Of a DNA stretch of 50,744 nucleotides, positions 41,396 to 49,048 are shown piece after piece; the first letter of the stretch is position 1, and the number at the start of each line of letters is the position of its first letter. The DNA comes from Eubacterium sp. (lineage in GTDB: Bacteria; Bacillota; Clostridia; Lachnospirales; Lachnospiraceae): assembly GCA_024692605.1 (NCBI GenBank), contig JAILMQ010000130.1, positions 1 to 50,744 on the forward strand, read 5' to 3'. Below the pieces are notes generated by a model. That model saw nothing but the letters and a program-made list of their open reading frames with translations. It was not told where the DNA came from and searched no databases. Position numbers and translations under genes: made by a program.

Positions 41396-43153
41396 CTAAT
41401 CATCAAAATCCTTAGAACCGCCCTGCTGGGATTCATAGATATCTCTGTATATTTCATTTTCTGCCAGAAGTTCCACGTGACTTCCAAAACCATCTATTTT
41501 CCCTTCATTGATCACTATAATCTTATCCGAATCCATAACACTTGATACTCTCTGTGCAATAATAATCTTTGTTGTTTCAGGAATATACTGTCTGAAAGCC
41601 TCTCGGATTCTTGCATCGGTTGCAGTATCAACTGCACTTGTGGAATCATCCAGTATAAGAACCTTTGGTTTCTTAAGAAGTGCTCTGGCGATACAAAGTC
41701 TCTGCTTTTGTCCACCGGACACATTTGAACCTCCCTGTTCTATCTTTGTTTCATACTTATCCGGGAAGCCTTCAATGAATTCATCTGCACAGGCCAGCTT
41801 ACAGGCCTCCATGCATTCCTCCAGGGTTGCATCCTTCTTTCCCCAGCGAAGATTATCAAGAATAGTTCCTGAAAAGAGCACATTTTTCTGAAGAACTACA
41901 GCAACATTATCTCTGAGAGTATCCAGATCATAAGTTCTGACATCCTTTCCTCCCACATATACCGTTCCTGACTGAACATCATAAAGTCTGCTTATAAGAT
42001 TAACAAAGCTGGTCTTGGAACTACCTGTGGGTCCTATGATTCCGATGGACTGGCCGGAATCAATATGAATATTAATATTATCAAGAACAGGATTCTCTGC
42101 ATTTTCATTATATCTAAAAGTCACATTTTCAAAATCAATACTTCCGTCTTTAATCTCGTAATCCGGATTTTCAGGATTGGTAAGATCACTGGTTTCATTA
42201 AGCACTTCAGCCACACGCTTACCACTGGCGGAGGATATAGTTATCATAACTATAACAACAGAAAGCATCATAAGTCCCATAAGAATCTGCATACAATAAG
42301 CAAGAAGTGTTGAAAGATCTCCTGTTGTCAGTCCTGTCTCAGCACCTGAAGTAACAATAAGCTTGGCACTGGTCCAGCTTACCATGAGAATACAGAAGTA
42401 AATTGTGGACTGCATAAGTGGCATAGCAAGCGCCATCAGGCCCTCGGCCTTTACAAAAAGCTTATATATCATGCCGCTGGCTTTACTAAATCTTTTTATT
42501 TCATAATCTTCACGAACAAAGCCCTTTACAACTCTGATGGAAGTAACATTTTCCTGAACGCTTTCGTTCATTTCATCATACTTTGGGAAAGCCTGGGTAA
42601 AGTATTTGGTTACACGGGAAATAAGTATCCCACCCACTATAGACAGGAATATAACCGCATACAGATAAACCATGGCAACCTTAGGGCTGATCATGAATGC
42701 AGCAACCATTGCGATTATTAGATTCATCGGAGCTCTTGCCAGCATTCTGAGGATCATCTGAAATGCATTCTGAATGTTTGTTACATCCGTTGTCATACGT
42801 GTGACAAGGCTGGCAGATGAAAACTTATCAATATTAGAAAAAGAAAAGCTTTGGATATTTCTATACATCCTGCTTCTCAGATTCTTTGCAAGTCCTGCGG
42901 AGGCCATAGCTCCATACTTTCCACCCATGATTCCGGCAAAAAGTGCTCCAAGAGCAAGAAGGACCATTATGCCTCCATAGGTCATGATATGTTTAATATC
43001 AATAACCTCACCATCAGATATATCAATTATTTTTCCCATTACGACGGGAATAATAACTTCAAATATAACTTCCAGAATCATAAAAACAGGTGTTATAACA
43101 GATGCCACCATAAAATCCTGAATCTGTGAAAATATAGTCTTAATCGTCTTCAA
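41396..43153 (-). CDS. Heterodimeric ABC exporter subunit with degenerate ATPase site
   Basis: This 585-residue half-transporter has six helices plus an ATPase. Its nucleotide domain has Walker A GPTGSSKTS (last Gly of GxGK is Ser), signature VSGGQKQRLCIARALL, Walker B VLILDDSTSAVDT with Asp in place of catalytic Glu, and IIIAQRVSSV with Gln in place of the switch His. These three changes mark the non-hydrolysing site of heterodimeric exporters. The substrate is unknown, probably drugs or lipids. The start is TTG at 43153, 9-10 nt after AGAGG. It is the first gene of the exporter operon. Confidence 0.92.
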   Translation of the reverse strand: MKTIKTIFSQIQDFMVASVITPVFMILEVIFEVIIPVVMGKIIDISDGEVIDIKHIMTYGGIMVLLALGALFAGIMGGKYGAMASAGLAKNLRSRMYRNIQSFSFSNIDKFSSASLVTRMTTDVTNIQNAFQMILRMLARAPMNLIIAMVAAFMISPKVAMVYLYAVIFLSIVGGILISRVTKYFTQAFPKYDEMNESVQENVTSIRVVKGFVREDYEIKRFSKASGMIYKLFVKAEGLMALAMPLMQSTIYFCILMVSWTSAKLIVTSGAETGLTTGDLSTLLAYCMQILMGLMMLSVVIVMITISSASGKRVAEVLNETSDLTNPENPDYEIKDGSIDFENVTFRYNENAENPVLDNINIHIDSGQSIGIIGPTGSSKTSFVNLISRLYDVQSGTVYVGGKDVRTYDLDTLRDNVAVVLQKNVLFSGTILDNLRWGKKDATLEECMEACKLACADEFIEGFPDKYETKIEQGGSNVSGGQKQRLCIARALLKKPKVLILDDSTSAVDTATDARIREAFRQYIPETTKIIIAQRVSSVMDSDKIIVINEGKIDGFGSHVELLAENEIYRDIYESQQGGSKDFDD

Positions 43154-43205
43154 AATATAAACCTCTTACCAGTACAACTTTTATTTTCATAAACCACGTC
43201 ATAAC

Positions 43206-43234
43206 AGTTTAGCATTATTTCGACTTCTTTACAA
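43206..43234 (-). promoter_or_regulatory. Promoter for the ABC exporter operon, overlapping a divergent promoter
   Basis: The minus strand has TTGTAA, a 17-bp spacer and TAAACT preceded by TGC (extended -10). Its -35 box (43229-43234) overlaps the plus-strand -35 box (43228-43233) base for base except one position on each side. Confidence 0.65.
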
Positions 43235-43256
43235 TTCTATAAAAGTAATTTATAAT
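43228..43256 (+). promoter_or_regulatory. Promoter for the Gfo/Idh/MocA oxidoreductase
   Basis: TTTACA, a 17-bp spacer and a consensus TATAAT, 58-86 bp upstream of the start codon. Confidence 0.8.
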
Positions 43257-43313
43257 AAAAGACTGCAAAACAAAACCTTTAAAGCAACAATTTTTCTTCA
43301 AAGGAGATATACA

Positions 43314-44309
43314 ATGATACAGTTTAAAGTCGGAATTTTAGGTGCCGGAGTTATCTCAGGTATCATAGCAGATACACTTAATGAACTGGATGGTTTTACA
43401 CCCTATGCAGTAGCCGCCAGAGATAAAGAAAAGGCAGATAAGTTTGGTGAGGAGCATAACGTAGATGTTCGTTACGGTTCATACGATGAGCTTATAAACG
43501 ATCCTGAGGTTGAACTTGTTTATGTAGGAACAGTTCACTCCACACATGCTGAGCTTGCAAAAAAATGTATTAATGCCGGAAAGCCGGTTCTGGTTGAAAA
43601 GCCATTTTCATACAACGCAAAAACTGCAGGTGAAGTTCTTCAGCTTGCAAAGGAAAAGAATGTTTTCTGTGGCGAGGCTATGTGGCTCAGATATCTTCCA
43701 CTTACTAAGTTAATAAATGATATCGTTAGTTCGGGACTTATTGGTGAATCAAGAACCTTTGTTGCAAGTCTCGGATATGACCTGAAGGATAGAGAACGAG
43801 TTACCAGCATGGAAACTGCAGGCGGTGCTCTGCTGGATGTTGGAGTATATCCATTAACACTGGCCTTTATGATGTTCGGTGGAGCTCCAAGTGCTGTGGC
43901 TTCAAGCTTTGCCAGACTCAAAACCGGAGTTGATGCAATGTCAACTCTTCAGCTTGGTTTCCCTAAAGGCAAGTTTGCAACCATCACTTCTTCAATAGTT
44001 TCTAAACTGGATAACAGAGGAATTGTTTACGGAACTGCAGGACGTCTTGAGATTGATAACGTTAATTGTCCTACTAACCTGAAGATCTTTGGTCCTACCG
44101 GTGAACAGACTCAGGAATTCAATATAAAAGATAAAGATAAAAATGGATATGAATATCAGTTTATGGCTGCAAGACAGGCAATAATTGTTGGTCGTCCTGA
44201 GACGCCGGAAAATAAATACACAGATATCATGGCACTTTATTCATTCACAGATGCCATAAGAAAAACCTGGAAGCTTAATTACCCACTTCCAGGCGAAGAA
44301 CAAAACTAA
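43314..44309 (+). CDS. Gfo/Idh/MocA-family NAD(P)-dependent oxidoreductase
   Basis: The Rossmann domain of this 331-residue protein (about 1-125) shows KVGILGAGVISGIIADTLN and VYVGTVHSTHAELAKKCINA, then GKPVLVEKPFSYNAKTAGE with the family's EKP lysine. The substrate domain follows, with GEAMWLRYLPL and GGALLDVGVYPLTLAFMMFG (catalytic Asp and Tyr region). These enzymes oxidise sugars or related polyols, such as trans-dihydrodiol or myo-inositol derivatives. The substrate here is unknown. The ribosome site AAGGAGATATACA is near ideal. Its 3' end overlaps the converging aroD gene by 4 bp. It is divergent from the ABC exporter. Confidence 0.9.
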   Translation: MIQFKVGILGAGVISGIIADTLNELDGFTPYAVAARDKEKADKFGEEHNVDVRYGSYDELINDPEVELVYVGTVHSTHAELAKKCINAGKPVLVEKPFSYNAKTAGEVLQLAKEKNVFCGEAMWLRYLPLTKLINDIVSSGLIGESRTFVASLGYDLKDRERVTSMETAGGALLDVGVYPLTLAFMMFGGAPSAVASSFARLKTGVDAMSTLQLGFPKGKFATITSSIVSKLDNRGIVYGTAGRLEIDNVNCPTNLKIFGPTGEQTQEFNIKDKDKNGYEYQFMAARQAIIVGRPETPENKYTDIMALYSFTDAIRKTWKLNYPLPGEEQN

Positions 44310-45103
44310 ATCTGATTTTTTAACAGTGCCATCAGGTCGGATGCTTCTATCTGGCCGGTGGCACTTTCTTCTCCCATCATACCAAATGTAAGACAGGCTC
44401 CGGTTTCCCGACACTTGAATCTGGATGCCATTCCAATATCTCCCATGGATATTAACACAATAGGCTTAAAGCTTTCATCCACCATTCTGCGATTAAGCTC
44501 CATAACCCTTCGTACATCAAATTCATTCTTTGGCATAACAGCAATCTTCAGAATATCGCCTCCAAGAATCTCCATATCCCGAAGCTTATCTTCTAACTCA
44601 CTGTCATGTGGTGTCTTATTAAAGTCATGATAAGACATAACTACCTTTATTCCGGCTTCATGCGCTCTGGTGGTAGCTCTAACGATCTTATAATTGCCAT
44701 ATGTAACTTCTACATCAAGAAGATCGATTGCACCGGAAGTAATAACTGTTTTCATAATAGGTTCCAGATTACTGCCGACTCTGTCATGTCTCAGCTCACC
44801 GCCCTGCTCCTCACTTCTGAAAGTGAACAGAAGGAGCCGGTCCGAAAAGATCATTCTCAGATTATTTAACAGCATCTGAAGATTCTCAAGATCCGCAAGG
44901 TTATCGAAATAGTCAGCGCGCCATTCGATTACCGCAACCTTAAGTTCAGGCGTATCTGAATACACGCCATCAAGACGATCTATTTCTTTACGGATCAGAT
45001 CGGCGTGTTTCAAAATCTCTTCTTCAGTTCTTCCAATCAAAGGAACACATATTCTTGGTGTACCATCACCAAAGGTGAACCCTCCAACGGTAAGTTCATT
45101 CAT
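44306..45103 (-). CDS. aroD: Type I 3-dehydroquinate dehydratase
   Basis: AroD converts 3-dehydroquinate to 3-dehydroshikimate by a Schiff-base mechanism. The 265-residue protein shows PRICVPLIGRTEEEI, VAVIEWRADYFDN, LLFTFRSEEQGGE, VVMSYHDFNKTP (catalytic His) and DILKIAVMPKN (Schiff-base Lys), and ends near FGMMGEESATGQI. Length and motifs fit type I enzymes. It lies 6 bp after the MraY-like gene in a minus-strand run ptb-buk-mraY-like-aroD, with no other shikimate gene nearby. The ATG follows TAAGGATAT. Confidence 0.95.
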   Translation of the reverse strand: MNELTVGGFTFGDGTPRICVPLIGRTEEEILKHADLIRKEIDRLDGVYSDTPELKVAVIEWRADYFDNLADLENLQMLLNNLRMIFSDRLLLFTFRSEEQGGELRHDRVGSNLEPIMKTVITSGAIDLLDVEVTYGNYKIVRATTRAHEAGIKVVMSYHDFNKTPHDSELEDKLRDMEILGGDILKIAVMPKNEFDVRRVMELNRRMVDESFKPIVLISMGDIGMASRFKCRETGACLTFGMMGEESATGQIEASDLMALLKNQI

Positions 45104-45109
45104 ATATCC

Positions 45110-46096
45110 TTACCCTCCGAACACATGAATTATTACACCTGTTATTATAACAAAAATTATCTCTAATAAAACGAAAAATATTACAATTACCGGAATTTTT
45201 ATTTTTCTTTTCTTTCTCAGCTCATCATGAACCGGAAACATCCACTTCTGAAGAAATGGTTTTTTAGTAATTCGCATCACTGCAAGCTTCAGAAGACCAA
45301 GGCCTCCATCGAAGATAAACACCAGTGAAAGCAGTAAAAATGCAAACGGATGCTTTGACAACATACATAACAGAGCCATAGTATATCCGATAGTTCTTGA
45401 ACCGGCATCACCCATTAGTACTGTACTTGGATTCCAGTTATAGGCAAGATACGCTACCAGCGTAAAGGCAAGTATCATGCTGAGGCCGGCATATTTTCCA
45501 AGATGCTTATTGAAAAGAATTGCAAGAGCAATCAATTCAACAACCGAAAGTGAGCCACACAGACCATCGATACCGTCGGTACAGTTAGTTACATTTATTG
45601 ATGCCCATATCATTGCAACTGCAAGGACTCCATATACCACCACCGGCATATGATATTTATGTCCAAAAAAGTAAACTTCCGAACCATTGAATATAAGAAA
45701 TGTAACAGCCGCTAAAATCGCAACAACCAGATCCAGAAGTCCCTTTACAAGTTCACCCCATGGACTTTTTGATACATCATCCATATAGCCTGTCAGCATC
45801 ATGAATATTCCAAATACAGTATATAAAATAAACTCTTTTGAAATAGGCAAAAACAGGAGTGAACTGATAAAATATATACTTATAAAAACAAGTCCGGCAC
45901 CGGTTACCTTTCCACTTGAGCTTGCGTTAATGGCAACCTTTTTTCCCTCAGAATTTGTAACATACTTTCCTCCGTCTCTCGGAAGAAAAGAAAAGGGAAA
46001 AGCCAGAAGACCATAGGTCGCAGCAAAGGAGATAACGGATGCAATAAGAACTATAAAATTGTCTGATACCTTGCTACTAAGAATATTATATAACAT
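45110..46096 (-). CDS. MraY-like phospho-N-acetylmuramoyl-pentapeptide-transferase family protein
   Basis: This 328-residue protein has about ten membrane helices. It keeps the polyprenyl-phosphate sugar-1-phosphate transferase motifs: MMLTGYMDDVSKSPWGE (Asp-Asp), NVTNCTDGIDGLCG and LMGDAGSRTIGY. A His-containing loop WMFPVHDELRKKRK takes the place of the classical MraY HHHFE loop. MraY makes lipid I for peptidoglycan. This copy is outside any dcw cluster, so it may be the cell's MraY or a paralogue acting on another wall polymer. It lies 15 bp after buk. The ATG follows TTGGAGAAA. Confidence 0.82.
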   Translation of the reverse strand: MLYNILSSKVSDNFIVLIASVISFAATYGLLAFPFSFLPRDGGKYVTNSEGKKVAINASSSGKVTGAGLVFISIYFISSLLFLPISKEFILYTVFGIFMMLTGYMDDVSKSPWGELVKGLLDLVVAILAAVTFLIFNGSEVYFFGHKYHMPVVVYGVLAVAMIWASINVTNCTDGIDGLCGSLSVVELIALAILFNKHLGKYAGLSMILAFTLVAYLAYNWNPSTVLMGDAGSRTIGYTMALLCMLSKHPFAFLLLSLVFIFDGGLGLLKLAVMRITKKPFLQKWMFPVHDELRKKRKIKIPVIVIFFVLLEIIFVIITGVIIHVFGG

Positions 46097-46111
46097 AATT
46101 TCTCCAAATCT

Positions 46112-47176
46112 TTAAGAATACTGTTTTGCTTCTTCCTCACCATTCATAACGCGAAGTGCGCCCTGAGCAAGGGCAAGAAGCTCATCCTCGCCGGGATATA
46201 CAGTAACAGGAGCGATGAAGCTCACTCTTTCTTTTATATCATTTGTTACCTGCCCGCCATGAGCGATTCCACCTGTAAGGATTATCTGATCAACCTTACC
46301 CTTAAGTACTGCAGCCTGAGCTCCAATATCCTTTGAAACCTGATATACAAATGCATCAAAAACGAGCTTAGCCTTTTCCTCTGTAAGGCTTCTCTTATAA
46401 ACCTCCTGGGCATTATTTGTGCCAAGAAGAGCATTGAAACCACCATTACCGATAAGCTTCTTCTTTACTTCATCCTTAGTATACTTGCCTGAGAAACACA
46501 TTTCCACAAGTGCTGCAGGTGGAACACCGCCTGCTCTTTCAGGGGAAAATGCACCTTCACCGGAAAGTGCATTAAACACATCAACAATTCTTCCGCCGGT
46601 ATGAGCACCAACTGAAACTCCGCCGCCCATATGAACAACTATCAGGTTCAGGTCCTCATATTTTTTTCCAGCTTCCTTTGCATATCTCTTGGCAACTGCC
46701 TTCTGGTTAAGAGCATGGAATACAGATGTTCTTGGAAGTTCAGGTACACCTGAAACTCTCGCAACATCATCCAGCTCATCTACAACTACAGGATCTACGA
46801 TATATGAAGGTACACCAATTTCATCTGCGATGCCCTTTGCAAGGATTCCTCCAAGGTTTGAAGCATGTTCACCACCAACGGCATTCCTTAAATCCCGGAT
46901 AAGATTATCTGTAACACTGTAGGTTCCACTTGGAATAGGCTTAAGAAGTCCTCCCCTTCCTACTATTACATCAAATGAATTGATATCTACATCTTTATCC
47001 TTAAGGAAGTTCAGTATCATTTCTTTACGAAAATCAACCTGATCTACTATCTTCTCAAACCTGGAAATCTCTTCTGTAGTATGACGGAGAGTTTCCTCGA
47101 AAATCAGATTCTCATCTTCAAATACACCAAGCTTTGTAGATGTTGAACCCGGATTAATAATAAGTGATTTAATCAT
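46112..47176 (-). CDS. buk: Butyrate kinase
   Basis: Buk converts butyryl phosphate and ADP to butyrate and ATP, the last step of one butyrate pathway. The 354-residue ASKHA-fold protein shows [95 protein letters not shown] and ILTGGIAHG, all typical of Buk. The upstream gene encodes phosphate butyryltransferase, which supports butyrate rather than branched-chain substrates. The 87-bp gap between them holds two copies of the 29-bp palindrome. The ATG follows GAAGGAGAA. Confidence 0.95.
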   Translation of the reverse strand: MIKSLIINPGSTSTKLGVFEDENLIFEETLRHTTEEISRFEKIVDQVDFRKEMILNFLKDKDVDINSFDVIVGRGGLLKPIPSGTYSVTDNLIRDLRNAVGGEHASNLGGILAKGIADEIGVPSYIVDPVVVDELDDVARVSGVPELPRTSVFHALNQKAVAKRYAKEAGKKYEDLNLIVVHMGGGVSVGAHTGGRIVDVFNALSGEGAFSPERAGGVPPAALVEMCFSGKYTKDEVKKKLIGNGGFNALLGTNNAQEVYKRSLTEEKAKLVFDAFVYQVSKDIGAQAAVLKGKVDQIILTGGIAHGGQVTNDIKERVSFIAPVTVYPGEDELLALAQGALRVMNGEEEAKQYS

Positions 47177-47194
47177 AATCTATTCTCCTTCAAT

Positions 47195-47223
47195 AACCCA
47201 TTGGGGTCAGACCCCTCTGGGTT
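47195..47223. repeat. 29-bp palindromic repeat, copy 3 (tandem pair, buk-proximal)
   Basis: AACCCATTGGGGTC, central A, then GACCCC-TC-TGGGTT, with an unpaired dinucleotide. It is one of two copies in opposite orientation, 8 bp apart, in the ptb-buk gap. Confidence 0.85.
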
Positions 47224-47231
47224 GATTCATC

Positions 47232-47260
47232 AACCCAAGGGGGTCTGACCCCAGTGGGTT
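47232..47260. repeat. 29-bp palindromic repeat, copy 4 (tandem pair, ptb-proximal)
   Basis: AACCCAAGGGGGTC, central T, then GACCCC-AG-TGGGTT. It begins 3 bp after the ptb stop. With copy 3 it makes two adjacent strong hairpins, or one large alternative stem, in the ptb-buk mRNA. Confidence 0.85.
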
Positions 47261-47263
47261 ACT

Positions 47264-48184
47264 TTATCTATTCTTTTTAAGTGAATCTGCAACCAGCGCT
47301 CCAAGTGCAAGTGAATTAACCTTTACCTCAAAACTATCTGAACGTGAAGTAAGAATAACCGGTGCAGCTGTACCTGTAATAAGATTTCCATTTATAGACT
47401 TTGAAAAATGTACCAGTCCCTTGTACAGAATATTTCCTGCATGAATATCCGGGAAAAGAAGTACATCAGCATCACCAACAATCTTTCTTCCTGTTGCACC
47501 CTTATGTCTTGCTGCCTCAGGGCATGTTGCCAGATCCATGGAAAGAGGACCATCAACTATACATCTCTCAATCTCTCCTCTTTCATTCATGTTCTTAAGT
47601 TCATCTGCCTCAACTGTTTCAGGCATCTTAGGATTAACAACCTCAACTGCTGCAAGAGGAGCAACCTTAGGATTTTCAACTCCGCAAGCCTCACAGATTT
47701 CAACAGTATTACGGATAATATTTGCCTTGTCCTCAAGTGTAGGGTATGGAACAAATGCAACGTCTGTAAGGAAAAGCAGGTGATCTACTCCCTCTATCTC
47801 AAATACACAAACATGTGAAAGTGGACGGCCTGTACGAAGTCCTACTTCCTTATCAAGAACACTTCTCAGGAAATCCTTTGTATCGATAAGTCCCTTCATA
47901 TACATATCAGCCTTACCATCATGAACAAGCTTTACTGCAGTACGGGCAGCTTCAATGTTGTCCTTCACATCAACGATTTCATAATCGCTGATATTCATTC
48001 CGATTTTCTCAGCAATCGGTTTAATGAGATCCTCATCTCCCACGAGAATTGAATCTGCAATCTGTCTTTCCTTCGCAGCCTTGACTGCCATAAGCACCTC
48101 ATCATCCTGTGCTACAGCAACTGCAACTTTCTTCTTTTCAACCTCTGAAAGCTTTTTGATCAAGTCATCAAAATTCTTTGTCAT
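47264..48184 (-). CDS. ptb: Phosphate butyryltransferase
   Basis: Ptb moves the butyryl group from CoA to phosphate, feeding butyrate kinase. The 306-residue protein shows VAVAVAQDDEVLMAVKAAKE, MYMKGLIDTKDFLRSVLDKE, ADVLLFPDIHAGNILYKGLV and GTAAPVILTSRSDS, typical of the phosphate acetyl/butyryltransferase family. Butyryl specificity is inferred mainly from the adjacent buk. A near-consensus promoter lies 78-106 bp upstream, with an inverted repeat at the predicted transcript start. Confidence 0.93.
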   Translation of the reverse strand: MTKNFDDLIKKLSEVEKKKVAVAVAQDDEVLMAVKAAKERQIADSILVGDEDLIKPIAEKIGMNISDYEIVDVKDNIEAARTAVKLVHDGKADMYMKGLIDTKDFLRSVLDKEVGLRTGRPLSHVCVFEIEGVDHLLFLTDVAFVPYPTLEDKANIIRNTVEICEACGVENPKVAPLAAVEVVNPKMPETVEADELKNMNERGEIERCIVDGPLSMDLATCPEAARHKGATGRKIVGDADVLLFPDIHAGNILYKGLVHFSKSINGNLITGTAAPVILTSRSDSFEVKVNSLALGALVADSLKKNR

Positions 48185-48231
48185 TTTATCATTTTCCCTT
48201 CTTTATTTCTTCAGACTCTGTAACAATCTAA

Positions 48232-48261
48232 AGAGAGTGGCCAACAGCACGGCCACTCTCT
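48232..48261. promoter_or_regulatory. Inverted repeat at the ptb transcription start, operator or 5' stem-loop
   Basis: The 11-bp perfect arms agagagtggcc and ggccactctct flank an 8-nt spacer. One arm directly abuts the -10 box of the ptb promoter, so the predicted start near 48255 falls inside it. It could bind a repressor as DNA or form a 5'-terminal stabilising hairpin as RNA. It is also placed to weakly terminate the gene at 48321-48581. Confidence 0.7.
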
Positions 48262-48290
48262 AATTTATCATATCTATATGTATTTTTCAA
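48262..48290 (-). promoter_or_regulatory. Promoter of the ptb-buk operon
   Basis: The minus strand has TTGAAA, a 17-bp spacer and TAAATT preceded by TGA (extended -10). Confidence 0.75.
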
Positions 48291-48320
48291 TGGTGTTCTA
48301 TACACCGGCTTAAAGGAGAA

Positions 48321-48581
48321 TCAGCTTTTCTTCTTACTGTCAATAAAGTCCATGACTTCCTGTGCGATTATTGGAATAAGCACAAGAAAGATTGCAAAGA
48401 ATGCCAGCATTGTATCCGTATTTCCGCTTCTAAGAGCTTTTGTATATGCCGAACGGATATCCTTTCTATCTTTCTTCTCCTGCTTTTTTGCAGCTTTCTT
48501 TTCTTTCTTTGCTGCTTTTTTTGCATTCTTCTTCGAGATACTGACAGCTCTCTTTGCAGATGTAACCTCGTTCTTCTCCAT
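48321..48581 (-). CDS. Small basic protein with C-terminal membrane helix
   Basis: This 86-residue protein has a very Lys/Ala-rich N-terminal half (KKNAKKAAKKEKKAAKKQEK). A hydrophobic segment follows near 57-76 (TMLAFFAIFLVLIPIIAQEV) and a short charged end. I start it at ATG 48581, just after AAAGGAGAAGG. A TTG 18 bp upstream would place the ribosome site inside the gene. No family is recognised. It could be a tail-anchored nucleic-acid or membrane-associated protein, but nothing proves it. Confidence 0.55.
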   Translation of the reverse strand: MEKNEVTSAKRAVSISKKNAKKAAKKEKKAAKKQEKKDRKDIRSAYTKALRSGNTDTMLAFFAIFLVLIPIIAQEVMDFIDSKKKS

Positions 48582-48631
48582 TTTCCTTCTCCTTTTCAAA
48601 AGTATAACTTGGGACCCCCTGACACCCCGGC

Positions 48632-49048
48632 CTATGACCAGATATGTGCGAAATAACTGAGTAATGCAGCCAGCGCAAGAAGGACTAGCATTGGTATGGT
48701 TCCCACAAGGGTTTCCTTCACGCCTCTTTGATGTACTCTGTCATTCCCGATAAATCTATGAACGCCGTCCTTTTCTATAAGCTCGACTTCCTCGCCCTTT
48801 TCGTATATACAAAACATGGGGCTTTGTTTAGAGTAGACTGTATTTCCTTTGTCTGTCTTTATTGTAAGTTCAACCACGGTTTTTCGGGAGAATTCATCCT
48901 GAATCTTTTCTATTTTTTTTATCTTTCCTGTGGTTGGATTCCAGCCCTTAAGTTTTTTCTTTTTCCTGTGATTGCTTCCCGCCGAGCAAAAGTAAAGCTC
49001 TACTAGTAATACTATTACAAAAACAACTGCTACAATATTCTTAATCAT
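48632..49048 (-). CDS. DUF3592-like membrane protein, unknown function
   Basis: This 138-residue protein has an N-terminal helix (about 5-22) and a C-terminal helix (about 113-132). A small beta-rich domain between them reads TTGKIKKIEKIQDEF, VVELTIKTDKGNTVY, EKGEEVELIEKD. The order resembles DUF3592-type proteins. Its start overlaps the DUF4349 lipoprotein stop by 4 bp, so the two are translationally coupled and may work together at the membrane. No function can be assigned. Confidence 0.6.
   Translation of the reverse strand: MIKNIVAVVFVIVLLVELYFCSAGSNHRKKKKLKGWNPTTGKIKKIEKIQDEFSRKTVVELTIKTDKGNTVYSKQSPMFCIYEKGEEVELIEKDGVHRFIGNDRVHQRGVKETLVGTIPMLVLLALAALLSYFAHIWS

Noticed and set aside
48604-48630. 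GC-rich GGGACCCCCTGACACCCC as another copy of the palindrome family
   Set aside because: It shares isolated blocks but not the AACCCA/TGGGTT arms or symmetric pairing.
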